Source: Apodemus sylvaticus (Eukaryota > Chordata > Mammalia > Rodentia > Muridae). From it: DNA of 64,000 bases. The notes under the pieces were generated by a model. It saw nothing but the letters and a program-made list of their open reading frames with translations, searched no databases and was not told the DNA's origin. Positions 12,060 through 24,124 of the stretch are shown here, piece by piece. The position numbers and the translations under genes were made by a program. The DNA lies in contig NC_067483.1 in the NCBI RefSeq assembly GCF_947179515.1, forward strand, positions 84,659,572 to 84,723,571, in the 5' to 3' direction. The stretch's first letter is position 1; each line of letters opens with the position of its first letter.

Positions 12060-13800
12060 AAGGAAATAAAGATCATTATACATCAATACAGAAATCAATC
12101 CATAATGATAAACTGATTGCAAGTATGTATACAACAGCCATTGGTATACCCTACTGCATAAAACAAACATTACTAGATATAATTAACAAGGCAAACAGGT
12201 CCAGAAACAGTAATGACAGGTAATTTTAATACCCCACTATCATCAATAGATAGTTCACCTGTACAAAACAAATTAACGAAGCAACTTCAGAGTTCATCTA
12301 TCTATAGATCAAATGGTCTTAAATGACATCTATAGAATTTTCCATCCAATTATGGTATATATTTTTTCTTAGAAGCCCATTAATTTATGAAACAAACTTA
12401 AACAAGAAAACAAATCAAAGTATTTCCTGTGTCTTATCAGATCACAATGGAATAAAAGTAGAAATCAGAAAGAAACTACAAAAACACTACAAAGATATAT
12501 ACACTGAATAGTCTAATTCTGACTTATATCAATAAATCATTTTTAAAGTTAGGAAGAAAATATTAAAAATCCCCCAAATAAAATGAAAGTATAACTTACT
12601 AAAACCTTTGGGATCCACAAACCTCTAGCCAAAACAATGAATAAGAACTAAATTAGTAAAATTAATAGTGAAAATACTCATATTACAAGATGAATTAAAT
12701 CTTGGGGCTCCTTAGGAAATAGTTCAAAATCATACATATTTCCAAAACTGGAAAATCTAAAAGAAAAAATGGAGAAACTTCTAGATATACACAACTTACA
12801 AAAATTAAACCAGGAGCATGCAAACAAACAGATCTGTCTGTAATGAGCAAAAGGAAAGTCCAGTACTAGGTGAATTGTCAACTCTGCAAGATCCTTAAAG
12901 AGCTAACACCCAGTTCTCTTCAGGCTATTCCATAAAACAAGAAGCGGAAGAATGGTAGCAAACTAGGTCTAAAAAACAAGTATATCAAGATATCCAAACC
13001 AGAGAAGGATGGAACAAAAAGGAAAAGTACACACTAAGTTTTCTAAATGAATATAGGCACCAGTATTTCCAATAAAATACTTACAAAAGGAATTCAACAA
13101 TTCAATTTAAAAATTCTCTAATATCAAGGTTTCATTCTAAGGAGAGGATGGTTTAAAATATACAAATCAGTAAAATATGTCTTATACAACTTATAAGTAG
13201 ACTCAGAGACAGAAATCATAGGATCATTTCAATTAATACAAAAAAGACCCCTTTTATAACAAAAATTTAAAAGTTAGAAAGAAAATACCCCCTAACATGA
13301 TAAAGGGTATATACAGCCAACATTAGACTAAACAGGGAAAAAAATGTATTTCCTCTAAAAATCAGGAGCCAGACAAGGGTGTCCGTTCTCCCCACTCTTA
13401 GTACAGTGCTTTTAACATCTGTATCAGAAAAGGTTAAAAATAATAATAATAATAATAATAAAAGACATGCAAAGAAAAAAGGGAAACCTCAAATTATCCC
13501 CATTTGCAGATAATATATATAAGCCTATACTTTAAACACACTAAAATGTGATAATCTCTTTGATCTCATAAATGATTTTAGCAAAGTAGAAGTATATAAA
13601 ATTCACACAAAATCCACTACTTCTTCTACATATTAATAACAAGCATCTTGAGAAAAAATTAGGAAAAATGATCTCACTCACACAAGCTTTGAAAACAGTA
13701 AAATAACTACAAATATAATGAAGAAGGTAAAAGACCTCTAGAACACCACTAAGAACTGACAAACGAGATTACATCAAGTTAAAATGCAAGTCCCTAGTAT
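12060..13800 (+). mobile_element. Ancient L1 (L1M type) ORF2 body
   Basis: Contains decayed ORF2 landmarks in order. The endonuclease segment is at 12215-12480: 'ggtaattttaataccccac' for the DFN motif and 'cttatcagatcacaatggaataaaa' for the SDH motif. The reverse transcriptase segment is at 13375-13530: 'acaagggtgtccgttctcccc' for QG-PLSP and 'tttgcagataatat' for the FADD catalytic box, here reading FADN. Truncated before the C-terminus. A short (AAT)n tract sits at 13437-13461. Confidence 0.8.
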
Positions 13801-14533
13801 GAAACCAGTTGTTTTTTATGCTAATTTTAATATTAGTAAGAGAAAGAAAATAAAATTTAAGATACAACTTCTTTATCTCTGTCATTCCAGCACAGTTAAC
13901 AGCTGTTGGCTCTTCCTTCTGTCCAACTTTATTTAGTGTATGCCAATAGTAATTTACCTTACAGGCTTGTCTCCTTCCTAAACTGCCCTCTCAATGAAAT
14001 CATGGACATGACCTACTGTGTATTCATCCGTGGGGAAAGGAACCACTGAACAACACTGCATAGCACTAACAAATAGTAAATACTTTATAACTCCGTTAAA
14101 TAAATATTTTCCAAACATAATAAAAAGTGAATATATTCAAAAGTATCAATCATAAGAAATGTATTAATTCTTGCTATGCTAATTCTCAAATACTGTAGCT
14201 CACATAAATCTTTTCTTATCCAAGGCACAAATCTTGGAGCTAGCTAGAATGCTTTAAAAAGCAAACAACCAATCACTTAGCCAACAGCATTCAGAAATAA
14301 AAGTTGGGGGGAAAAATTAGCAGTCAAGACTGATTTACCAAAGAATGTAAAGGTATTTTTATGGGCTCACTAAACACAAGTAGAGCAAAGGAATAAAATT
14401 ATTGTAAAATTATTTCATTATAAGTCAAAAGCCTTTACAGTCAGTAAATGACAATTTCTCCAGTAGCCTCTTTAGGAGGTCATTCGTCTCTCCATGATTC
14501 TTTCGGTTCATGTTTAGTAAGTATACTGTCATT
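13801..14533. other. Unassigned AT-rich interval
   Basis: About 730 bp of unique-looking DNA with no recognised element. Confidence 0.5.
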
Positions 14534-14542
14534 AAGAATGCT

Positions 14543-15077
14543 GTAATAAGGATATATGCTCCAGTATGTTCATAGCAGCCCTATTTATAATAGCCAGAAG
14601 CTGGAAAGAACCCAGGTGTCCCTCAAGAAAAGAGTGGATGCAAAAAAATGTGGTATATATACACAATGGAGTACTATTCAGCCATTAGAAACAATGAATT
14701 CATGAAATTCTTAGGCAAATGGATGGAGCTGGAGAACATCATTCTAAGTGAGGTAACCCAGTCTCAAAAGATCAATCATGGTATGCACTTACTAATAAGT
14801 GGATATCAGCCTGGAAAACTGGAATACCAAAAACATAATCCACACATCAAATGAGGTACAAGAAGAACGGAGGAGTGGCCCCTGGTTCTGGAAAGACTCA
14901 GTGTAGCAGTATAGGGCAAAACCAGAACAGGGAAGTGGGAAGGGGTGGGTGGGAGAACAGAGGGAGGGAAGGGGGCTTATGTGACTTTCGGGGAGTGGGG
15001 GACCAGAAAAGGAGAAATCATTTGAAATGTAAATAAAAATATATCGAATAAAATTTAAAAAAATTAAAAAAAAAAAA
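14543..15077 (+). mobile_element. 5'-truncated L1: ORF2 end and 3'UTR with poly(A)
   Basis: Begins in the ORF2 C-terminal part (readable as MWYIYTMEYYSAIRNNEF), passes the ORF2 end near 14820 and a short G-rich 3'UTR, and ends in 'aataaaatttaaaaaaatt' plus poly(A). A 9-bp TSD (aagaatgct) is present at 14534-14542 and 15078-15086. A relatively intact, fairly young insertion. Confidence 0.9.
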
Positions 15078-15086
15078 AAGAATGCT

Positions 15087-15800
15087 TCAATCCAAAATTT
15101 ATCCCATCTACAAGAAATGCAAGCACAGGGGATGGCACAGAGACTGAGAATGGCCAACCAATAACCAGCGCAATTTGAAACCCATCCCATGGTCAAGCAC
15201 CAACCCCTGACACTATTAATGATACTCAACGCTTGCAGATAGGACCATGGCTGTCTTCTGAGAGGCTCCACCACCCAGCAGTAGCTCAGACACCCACAGT
15301 CAAACAGTGGGTGGAGCTTGGGGACTCTTATGAAAGAATAGGAGGAAGGGTTATAGGTTCCAAAGGGAATAGGAACTCCACAGGAAAACCAACAGAGCCA
15401 ATTAACCTGGACCCTTGGAGCTCTCAAAGTCTGAAGTACCAACCAAAGAACTACATCAGCTGGACCTAGGCCTCCTTGATCATATGTAGCAGATGTGCAG
15501 TTTGCTCTTCATGTGGATCTCAAACAACTAGAACAAACTATCCTAAAAGCTGTCACCTGCAGATGAGATATATTCTTCTAGCTGGGCGGCCTTGTCTGGC
15601 CTCAGTGGGAGAGGAAGTACCTAGCCTCCAAGAAACTTGAAGTGCCAGGGTGGGGGGATGCTGTGGGGAGAGGAGGCTAACTAGCTCAAAGGAGAAGGAG
15701 GAGGAAACTAGATAGGATTGTGGGAGGAGATAACCAAGGGGAGGGGCAGTGAGTAGGATGTAAAGTGAACAAGTGAAAAAATATTAAACTTTAAAAAGAT
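15087..15800 (+). mobile_element. Older L1 (Lx-like) 3'UTR
   Basis: Contains landmark segments of old murine L1 3'UTRs: 'ctgacactattaatgatact', 'agaggctccacc', 'gggactcttatgaaagaatagg', 'gctggacctaggcctcc', 'gttcttctagctgggc'. Ends near 'aaaatattaaactttaaa'. No ORF2 sequence precedes it; the younger L1 lies directly at its left edge. Confidence 0.85.
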
Positions 15801-17724
15801 GGTGATACTTACAAGTTCACCCTAAGTAAAAGGTTTTAGAGATACAGTCACTAACATGTTTAAGAGGACTATAGCAATGTTAATTTCTTTCCTACATGAC
15901 AACAGGTTTGCCTCAGGGGTCAAACTCAAAAAACTGGCTTCTCTAAAATAATGCACCCTGTAACCAAGAAAAGTCAGTGTTTACATTTTACCATGTGCAA
16001 ATTGTTTGAATTTTCAAGAACTCTAATTAAATGTAAAATAATCATATGTTCTAGTGTGCTTACTCATCTTTTCAAAGTTACTTGGGCTCTTTTGTTTATA
16101 ACAAAACAGAAAAAGAAGAAAATTAAGGAGCAAGGTTTAGTTTGGGAAAATTCCTAGAAACATTTTCTTTTTCAGTATTACAATCAGTCCCATTTTACTA
16201 AAGAACCACTCTGTGAATAAAAACAAAAAACAAAAACAAAAAACAAAACAAAACAACAACAACAAAAAAAAAAAAAGGCAGAAACTCATGAGTAAACCAA
16301 GAGTGTGCAACAACCCACACCAAGTTTTCAAGGGAGTTGAAGGAGCAGGACTAGTGGATTATCTGCCACAGTTGCTAGAGCTTTCACTCTGGCTCATGGG
16401 TGGCTCTCCTGCCAGGACTGCCTTTTCCCCTTTGTTTACATCATTGTTATAAGGTTGAATTATTGTCCAAAATCCCCTTTTCAGCTTATATACTGTATAA
16501 CATAGAAAAGGTGATCATTTTCCTTCTGAATGAAATATTTTATTTATAAAGGATTTTATAAATGATTATTTTATGTTCATATAAATTAGAGACTTTTCTA
16601 TTTTCTTACAGTCTAGTTTGAATTCTGGTTCTAGAAGCTTATTTGCTTAAAAGAACTGAATTTTTGCTAAAGAACTGAATTTTTATTGAAACAGAGAAGT
16701 TGAAACCCCAATAAAATGATATATCCTTGACCACAGTCACCAAGAAAACATCTACTTTGGTAAATACTATCTGCTCACTGATGCTCCAAACTATGGCTCT
16801 ATGCCAAATCACTACGAAATGCAAGAAAATCATAGTAGACAATAGTATAGGTAGCAAAATAGGTATTCCATGTAAATGTGCATTAAAAAGCCTTAATACC
16901 ATTTCTGTTCTTTTAGTTTTCACTTGGACAATTTAATGCCCAAATGATTTATACCTACATTATAAAAAGAACCACTACCAGGTTCTACCCCAAATTCTCC
17001 GTCACTCACCCGCCCATCTTATGAATCCTGTGCTTCCTCTCCGCCTGTAGGTTCCACCAAAGAGGACTCTATAAAGTAAATGTGGAGACAATTATTGCCA
17101 AATATGAAAGAACAGAGCTTCTTAACAGTTCCAGAAAGGTTAATAAAATCGGCCTTTGACTAACTTAGAAAACAGAAAGTATAGATGCAAAGACCAGAAG
17201 TAGGAACAGGTCTTACGTATAATTTAAAAATATCTAAATATATGTAAAGTAGAACTGCTCCATGTCCATTAAAATAAGTTTACAATTATTTGTAGACATG
17301 TATCTACATGATACTTCTGCTTTCCAAAGCTCACAGAAGCACTCAATTTATCACTGAAATTTAAAAAAAAAAAGCTTGAAAACAAAAAATTCTATTTGAA
17401 GGTTATGTGTGTCTGAATATAGAGCATCTCTATTCTACTCAATGTCACTAGTACTATCTCTGTAAGCCAGCTGATGCAGTGAAGAAAACCTCTCAAGACC
17501 ACATCTGCAACCTTGTTCTTCTTCCAATAGTCCCCTTCTTAACTAATGCTATCACGACTCACTATTAAAAGAATTGTTCTTTCGAAAATTTGAAAACAGA
17601 AGCAAAATTTATGCCAAGGAGAAATAATTAAAACAGACTGATTGTCTCACTCTTTCTGTTAGAGATACAGTGTGGAATCCTTTCCATAAATTACTATAAA
17701 GGCAACATAAGACAGTGTTGTACA
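15801..17724. other. Unique AT-rich DNA
   Basis: About 1.9 kb with no recognised gene or element except the A-rich tract at 16216-16276. Short open frames have no recognisable content. Confidence 0.5.
16216..16276 (+). repeat. (CAAAAA)n/(CAA)n A-rich tract
   Basis: Low-complexity run of AAACAAAA and CAA units ending in 13 or so A. Confidence 0.9.
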
Positions 17725-18055
17725 CTACATGTGTCTGTTCCAAAGTTTCCATGTTGAAGTGTTTCTCCTCAGTGTGATATATCTGGACACGGGTCTTTGG
17801 GAGAGGACTAGAGTTCAGTGAAGTCATGAGAACAGGTCCATGTGATGGAAGTAAGGCCCTTGAAGGAATAAACACAGGCAAACGTGCTCTTGTGTTTTCC
17901 TCCGTGTGGAAGAACAAAGCAAGGAACCATGGTCCCCCAAGCTCCACCCTGCTGGTCTCTCCATCTCAGGCATTCCGCTTCCAGAACTTTGAGAAATAGG
18001 TTCTGTTATATGCCTAGTCTATACTTTGTTATGATAATCTAAACAGAAAAATACT
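17725..18055 (+). mobile_element. Old MaLR (MLT1/MST-like) solo LTR
   Basis: Follows the MaLR LTR order: 'ccatgttgaag..', 'ggtctttgggagaggac', 'agtcatgag(a)acagg', 'gtaaggcccttgaa', 'cttgtgttttcctc..gtgtgga', 'ttcca gaactttgagaaata' and 'tttgttatgataa' near the end. No internal sequence or partner LTR seen. Confidence 0.65.
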
Positions 18056-18683
18056 GAGAGACTTTACAATTTATAACAGAGGAAAATATAGCTTAAAGAA
18101 ACTAAAACCAGAATTTAAACGCAGTTTTCATGCAATACTGCTCCCCTATTGCCTCTTACACGACTCAGTGCTTCGCTACACATAACAAATTAAATATCTG
18201 CCTCAATGGAGTTTATCTAATCATACAGCATAGACAAACCGTGGGAATGATAAACAATCAGTTCCTTGAGGCCTGAAACACAAGAACTTCTACTGATAAA
18301 AAGAAAGAAAAGAAAAAATGATCAATGATAATGTAGTGAGCATTATGTGAGGGGATCACACAGTGTAAAGCAATCATTACTAGGAGGATGCAACTGTCAA
18401 GGTTAAAGCAAGGGAGTGAGAGGAGTAGAGTGTGAACAAAGTTATAAAATAAACACAATGCAGCTAGAACAAGGCATAATCATTTACATTTAAAATGAAC
18501 TTGCCAATAAATCCACTAACATACATCACCTTCTGAAAAGATTAAAACTATTAACAGAGTTACAGTAAAATCTAGTCTAGGTAAAATATATGGACAAACA
18601 TGCTTAAAATATGGCTGACTGTTCTATATTTGATACCTTAACACTGTACTTTTGAGCACAAAATATCTTTTTATTTGTTTATT
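18056..18683. other. Unassigned AT-rich interval
   Basis: About 630 bp with nothing recognised. Confidence 0.5.
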
Positions 18684-18817
18684 TTTCAGACATGATTTCT
18701 CTGCATACCTACATAGCTGTCCTGGAATTCACAATATAGACCAGCATGGCCTCAAACTCACAGAGACCCACCTGTCTCCCCAGTGTTGAAATTAAAAGTA
18801 TATGCCAACATGCCTAC
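18684..18817 (-). mobile_element. B1 SINE, diverged
   Basis: Reverse-orientation B1: 'gatttctctgcatacctacatagctgtcctggaattcac' and 'gaccagcatggcctcaaactcacagagacccacctgtctcccc', ending at 'tatgccaacatgcc'. Confidence 0.85.
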
Positions 18818-20216
18818 AGAAAATGAGTATTTTAGATAATAATGGATTGATACAAAATATCTTAACAGATCCCTCATCTCTCATCTCCCTCTTTCCCAAT
18901 AAACAAACACTATGCAAAGCATAAAAGTAATCATTTTGCACTGAGCTGATCATATTAAATCTTTGTTCAAAAGCACTTGAAAGCCTAACTCTCCCTAGAC
19001 AGTAATATTTTGCTTTCCCAATTAAGCCTGATACAATCTGTCCCTGTTCTTCCTTTTCTCTCATGTTTACAAGTCATGAATCCTCTATATCTTACCATGT
19101 TTGCTGCTTTAAGCAAGACCTGTTAAAATGCTTCCATCAAGATGGATTCCAAGCCTATTACCACTACTCATATCAAAGACTTCCTCTGAAAGTTAGAATC
19201 CTTGCCTATTATATTGCCTCATTTATTATATTGTTTTTCTGCATGTGTGTCTCTATTAAGCACTGTAGGCTATTAGAGCATGAAACCTCTTCTACATATA
19301 AAAATATTTTTCAAAAAACTAGACTAAGGCTTTTTGGTAGCTATGTGCAAGGACAATAAAGAAATAAATCATGAATACAGTATGGTAAGAGTAATGATAG
19401 AAAACTACACAAGATAGTCAAAAACTCAACTTAATCTTACAAAATCTGAAGATTGCTTCCTTAAGAAGTCACAAACTGGTTCTCCGAGATAAATATGAAG
19501 AAGATACAGATGAAATTCAACTATGAAATAGTGTTATATGCAGAAAAACTACACAACTTTCTACAATATAAATTATGAAGCTTGTCTGGGAAATGATGAT
19601 CCTCTAAAGAAAGACAATGGCATTATGTGCTATGCTAGGGATATTGTGCTGCAGAGTGGTAGTTAGGAACTTTAAAGTCTAAATTTGTACCATGCCAACA
19701 CAAGGCTTAGTTCATAAAATGATTAAACAGGTCATATGTCCATTTGTCAAAACTCAAATATTAATAAGGTCTACAATAAAAAATACCAACAGAGCCCTGT
19801 GTAAGAACTGCTCCATTCACAACCTGCTTCTTTTCCTAAGGTTAATTACTGGTTTTTTTTTTCCCAGTATTTTACAGCAATGTAAATACAATTATATAAC
19901 TTATCTATCCTTATTTGTGTACCAAAAATTATTTCTATAGTTCCAAACCTGTAAGAATTTCAGATGCTTATAATAGCGACATTTGGGTAACAGCAATGCA
20001 GATGGCTTTAACATAAAATTGTATTTCACAAATCTTTACCCATTACTTTCTCAGTAAAAGGGAGATATTTACATATTTTTTATAAAGCAAGATTGCCAAC
20101 AGAATTTTTCACAGGACTTAAAAAACTAAAATGCAGAAAAGATTGATAGATGTATTTAACTATTCCTCTTTTGATGACTTTTAGAGACAAGAGCAGCAAA
20201 GCAAATACGAAAAAGA
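18818..20216. other. Unique AT-rich DNA
   Basis: About 1.4 kb. A segment near 19080-19270 has a less AT-rich, possibly old-repeat character (L2/MIR-like wording) that I cannot confirm. Confidence 0.4.
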
Positions 20217-20345
20217 AAGTGGTGGCACACACCCTTGATCCCAGCACTTAAGAGGCAGAGGCAGGCCAATCTCTGAGTTCCAGGTCAGCCTGGTCCACAT
20301 ATTGAGTTCCAGAGAGCCTGTCTCTAACTAAATAAACAAATACAT
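20217..20345 (+). mobile_element. B1 SINE, internally shortened
   Basis: Starts 'gtggtggcacacacccttgatcccagcactt', continues 'ggcaggccaatctctgagttccaggtcagcctggtccac' and then jumps to 'gagcctgtctctaactaaataaac', lacking the segment around 'gacagccagggctacac'. Confidence 0.9.
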
Positions 20346-20705
20346 AAATTATATATACAAAAAAGGAGCAAAGAAAATGAGCTAAAGGAGTAAGTCTGTC
20401 AGGACAGCTATAATAAATTGAACATAAAGGCCTATGACACACCAGGATTACCTGGCTTCAACATACAAATTGGAGGATAGAGAAAATATTTAGATCATAG
20501 CGGAGAAGTACATGAATAGAAACCTCCAAAACATACCCATGCATAAACAGACAATGATAGCAGATTTTCATTAAACATTTATACCATTGGAAGGAGAATA
20601 TGACAAGACTTACACCTTAGCATCAAACACATATACTCCAATCCAGGTGGAGTAAAGAAGAACTAAATATTAAAGAACTATAGGCTGCTTATAAGGAAAA
20701 AGGAA

Positions 20706-20798
20706 TTTCTAATTACTAAGGTTTAGTAGTTGGCCTTTTCTAGTTACTAAGGTCTAGTAGTTGGCCTTTTCTAGTTACTGAGGTCTAGTAGTTGGCCT
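20706..20798 (+). repeat. 31-bp tandem repeat, three copies
   Basis: Three head-to-tail copies with exact 31-bp spacing (20706-20736, 20737-20767, 20768-20798). Unit core: 'ctagttactaaggtctag' then 'tagttggcct'. Copy 1 differs from copy 2 at two positions and copy 3 at one. Unique DNA on both sides. Confidence 0.95.
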
Positions 20799-21589
20799 CC
20801 AATGATCTTCACACTCTTATTTGAAGCCTGTTATTTAATACTAAACACATATATGAGCTTCATCTCTAGCTCATAAGTTCCTGGCAGAAAAGCCTTATAA
20901 ATTCCTTGGTGATAGGAGAACTTTTCTTATGTTTGTATTAGTCCCCATTCCTAACACAAAAGTCTCTAGGATCCCTGAAACTCCCCAAGTGAAGAGACTT
21001 TTGTATGTTAATCAGATTATCAGTGGCTGGGGTCCCTAGATAGCTCCATAACACAGATTTGTTGCCAGAATGGTTGTTACTTTCAACCCCTCCTCAATCT
21101 CATACTTTGGGGAGAGGGATTATGAATTAATCCAGTGATTTAATCAATCATAAAAGTGGTAGCAAGAGAGCTGGTAAAATAATTCAGCAGTGAACAGCTC
21201 ATACGGCTATTGCAGAGGAATGAACTACCTTTACAAGCAAATCCTCCAGCAATACTTTTTCAGATAACCTCAGCCATGAGGTTCAACTTCACTTCAACCT
21301 AAGTGAGACCAGGCTCTTAGAAGGGATCCTCAGCCTTGCTCCCATCCTCTTGCTCAAAGAAAGAAAGAAAGAAAATGAAAAAAAATGATGTTTTCTTGTT
21401 CATAAAATAGATGTTGATGATAATCTGCTATATAGCAATAAATAATAAATTATAAATTCAACATAAGTTATAATAGGGATAACATAATCAAAACTTTAAG
21501 ACAGGTAAAAGTGTCAATATTAAAGTAAAAATTTGGCATTATGAAAATATGTAACAATATAAGAAAAACCACAAACTGAAAGATAGTTA
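20799..21589. other. Unassigned interval
   Basis: About 790 bp. Contains a (GAAA)n stub near 21355-21375; otherwise not recognised. Confidence 0.4.
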
Positions 21590-21960
21590 CCATTCAAGTA
21601 ATATAATGGCTAATATCAAGAATACTACGATTCTAATAAATAAGTTTTAAAATGACAAATCATTCAGTAATAAAAACATGTGAGAATAGAGTATAGATGA
21701 CAAAAGGGCAGTTACAAGAATAACTACATGGTAATAAATAGGAAAGAGAATTAAGAAATCCTACCATTAACTAGAGAAATGCTAATTTATACATTAAGCA
21801 ACTAGAAGTTGAAAAACACAATGGTAAATGCATAAAAACCCTGGTCATTTCCATAACTGCCAATGGAAGTAAACTGACAGGAATCACTTTAGAAAGCAAT
21901 GTACAAAACCGAGTAAAGGTGAAAAATGATCACATCCTATTTCCTAAGTTTTCAACTTAG
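21590..21960 (+). mobile_element. Possible ancient L1/HAL1 C-terminal remnant
   Basis: The order 'attaactagagaaatgctaattta', '..aaccctggtcatttc..', 'actttagaaagcaatgtacaaa', 'gtaaaggtgaaaaatgatcacatcctat' parallels the old L1M/HAL1 ORF2 C-terminal region. Very diverged; uncertain. Confidence 0.4.
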
Positions 21961-22062
21961 AACAGCAGATATTACACTGAAGCATGTGCATACACAAAAC
22001 ATTTGCCTCAAGGGGGAAATGGCAACACTGCAAATTACTGACCGCATAAAAAGTGTTTTCTA

Positions 22063-22064
<2 letters not shown>

Positions 22065-22095
<31 letters not shown>
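22065..22095 (+). repeat. (TG)n microsatellite
   Basis: About 15 TG units. Lies at the tail side of the following minus-strand B3 SINE. Confidence 0.98.
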
Positions 22096-22097
<2 letters not shown>

Positions 22098-22262
22098 GTG
22101 GTTTGCCTGCCTGTATGTTTTTGCACCGTGTACATGCTGGGACCCACAAATACCTGGAACCTGAATTACAAATAACTGAGAGCCACCATGGAGATGCTTG
22201 GAGTAGAACCCAGGTCATCTGGAAGAGGGTCAGTATTCTTAACTGCTGAGGCTTCTCTCCAA
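22096..22262 (-). mobile_element. B3 SINE with (TG)n at its tail
   Basis: Reverse-orientation B3: 'ttgcctgcctgtatgttttt', 'caccgtgtacatgctgg', 'tacctggaacctgaattacaa', 'agagccaccatgg', 'agaacccaggtcatctgg', 'cttaactgctgaggcttctctccaatc'. The (CA)n-type tail, seen as TG on this strand, is the adjoining microsatellite. Confidence 0.85.
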
Positions 22263-23393
22263 TCTTGTCTTTCACATTTAATAAAGGTGACCATTCTATC
22301 ATAGAGATTTCCAAGGGCCAAGAAGAAAAAAAAAAAAATCAAAGTAACGATCACAATCAGTGCCTTGAATTCCATTTTGGGATGAATTTCATGCCCTTTC
22401 CCTTCACACTCTTCACATTTTTAATAAATACCTGGTAGTTCAAAATTACCAACCGGGTTATACATAACCTTATACAGAGGACAAGGAAGCCAAAAATTTA
22501 TAAAAGACTGAGCTCCACTGTACTCAGGAATCTATCTTTGGGAAATTATCTTGAAGTATGTTTTAGCACAAACAAACAAAAACAACAACAACAAAAACAA
22601 AAAAAAAAAAAAAACCTGCCTCCTAGAGAGAGCTTCCATGCCCCATCTCTCTGTACAGGACTGCAGATTTGTTTGATGACTACCCTAAGTCCATACCTGT
22701 ATGTGTCCTCTGAGCCTGTACCTTCATTTGACAATACTAGCTGAGTGGATGACCAGAAGGACCTCCTCAAAGTAGCCTTCCTTATACAATGTCAGCTAGC
22801 AAAAGACTTATCATAAGAGTGACTGTAAAACAAAATTTTCTTATTCATTCTTTCCTTAGAATTACAAAAGTCCCTGTGTCCATTCCAATACAAAATGAAA
22901 CGATGGAGAAAATGGTGATGGAGAAAAGGCTGTGTGAAACTAGAGCTAACCAACTCTGTTCATCTTGCAAACAGTCCTTTCCCACTAAAAAGCCTTATTA
23001 GTTTCATTGGAATTCTACCTCTGACTAGGAAAGTCTGAACCATGATTATCACAATCAGTTTGGATTTTTTTCTTGTGTATAAGATGAGAACCTAATGGAA
23101 GATTTTAATCAAGGATTCTGAATCATGATTTAATATGAAAACATTAAGAAATTCACTGATCTAAGGCTGTCTTCTAACTCTCCTCACAAAGGGATGTCCA
23201 GAACAAAGTTATGCTTTCATCTCCTGAAAATTCAAATGATCTCTTTTGATGTACTCTTAATTTAAATTCTAAAACGTATAAATCTTGGGTATCAACACCT
23301 CCAGAGCAGGAACTCCTATATAATAAGTAGTAAGCATCCTAAGCTACAAGTTTATCATTAGAGAGCATAATAGCTAATTAATGTAATAAACAA
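22263..23393. other. Unassigned interval with A/CAA-rich tract
   Basis: About 1.1 kb. Contains a CAA/A-rich run at 22567-22615; no gene or element recognised. Confidence 0.5.
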
Positions 23394-23403
23394 CAGTAAC
23401 CTT

Positions 23404-23599
23404 GGGCTGGAGAGATGGCTCAGTGGTTAAAAGCACCGACTGCTCTTCTGAATATCCTGAGTTCAAATCCCAAGAACGACACGGTGGCTCACAACTATCT
23501 ATATCCATAACAAGATCTGACGCCTTCTTCTGGAGTGTCTGAGGACAGCTATAGTGTATTTACATATAATAAATAAATCTTTATATGTTTAAAAAAAAC
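23404..23599 (+). mobile_element. B2 SINE with TSDs
   Basis: Full-length tRNA-derived B2, starting 'gggctggagagatggctcag' (A box region), with 'gagttcaaatccc' (B box region), 'cttctggagtgtctgaggacagctatagtg' and the 'ataataaataaatcttt' tail with AATAAA signal. A 10-bp TSD (cagtaacctt) is at 23394-23403 and 23600-23609. Confidence 0.97.
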
Positions 23600-24124
23600 C
23601 AGTAACCTTCAAAAGCAGGATACTCAATTACTGCGCACAGCTATTTTAAAAATGGAAGTACCTCCTCTAGCTATATGGCCTGAACCTCCATTGTCTATTG
23701 TAATCCTTTGTTAAGAGAATAACCAATATCTTCAGTGAATCTCATATCCATTTAAATTAGCAAAATACAAAAAGGTACCCATTGTTTATAAACAATTAAT
23801 AACCTTGAACCTAACTTTTAAGTATACAATAGCAAATAATAGAGAAGCACAAAAGCACCTTGTTATAAAATAATCACTACTACTGAAATGCTAAAGAAAA
23901 GAGACTTCAAAGAAGACAAAACTAAGAGAGGGAGAAAGAGACACAGTGTAAGAATTGGTTTGAAAGCTTTTCATAACCACTATGCCACAAGATCTCCATG
24001 CTAAGATCCAGGTCAGAAACTTGTATCTTCCAGCCTCAAGATATGGATTACATGATCCTTCCAGTTTCCATCTGCATCTGGAGCTGATCCTGTGCCACAG
24101 CTGTCCATACCCAAATCCTACCTA

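Noticed and set aside
13437..13461. CRISPR-like or bacterial-type repeats
   Set aside because: The short (AAT)n and similar tracts are ordinary eukaryotic microsatellites; no spaced direct-repeat array exists in the window.
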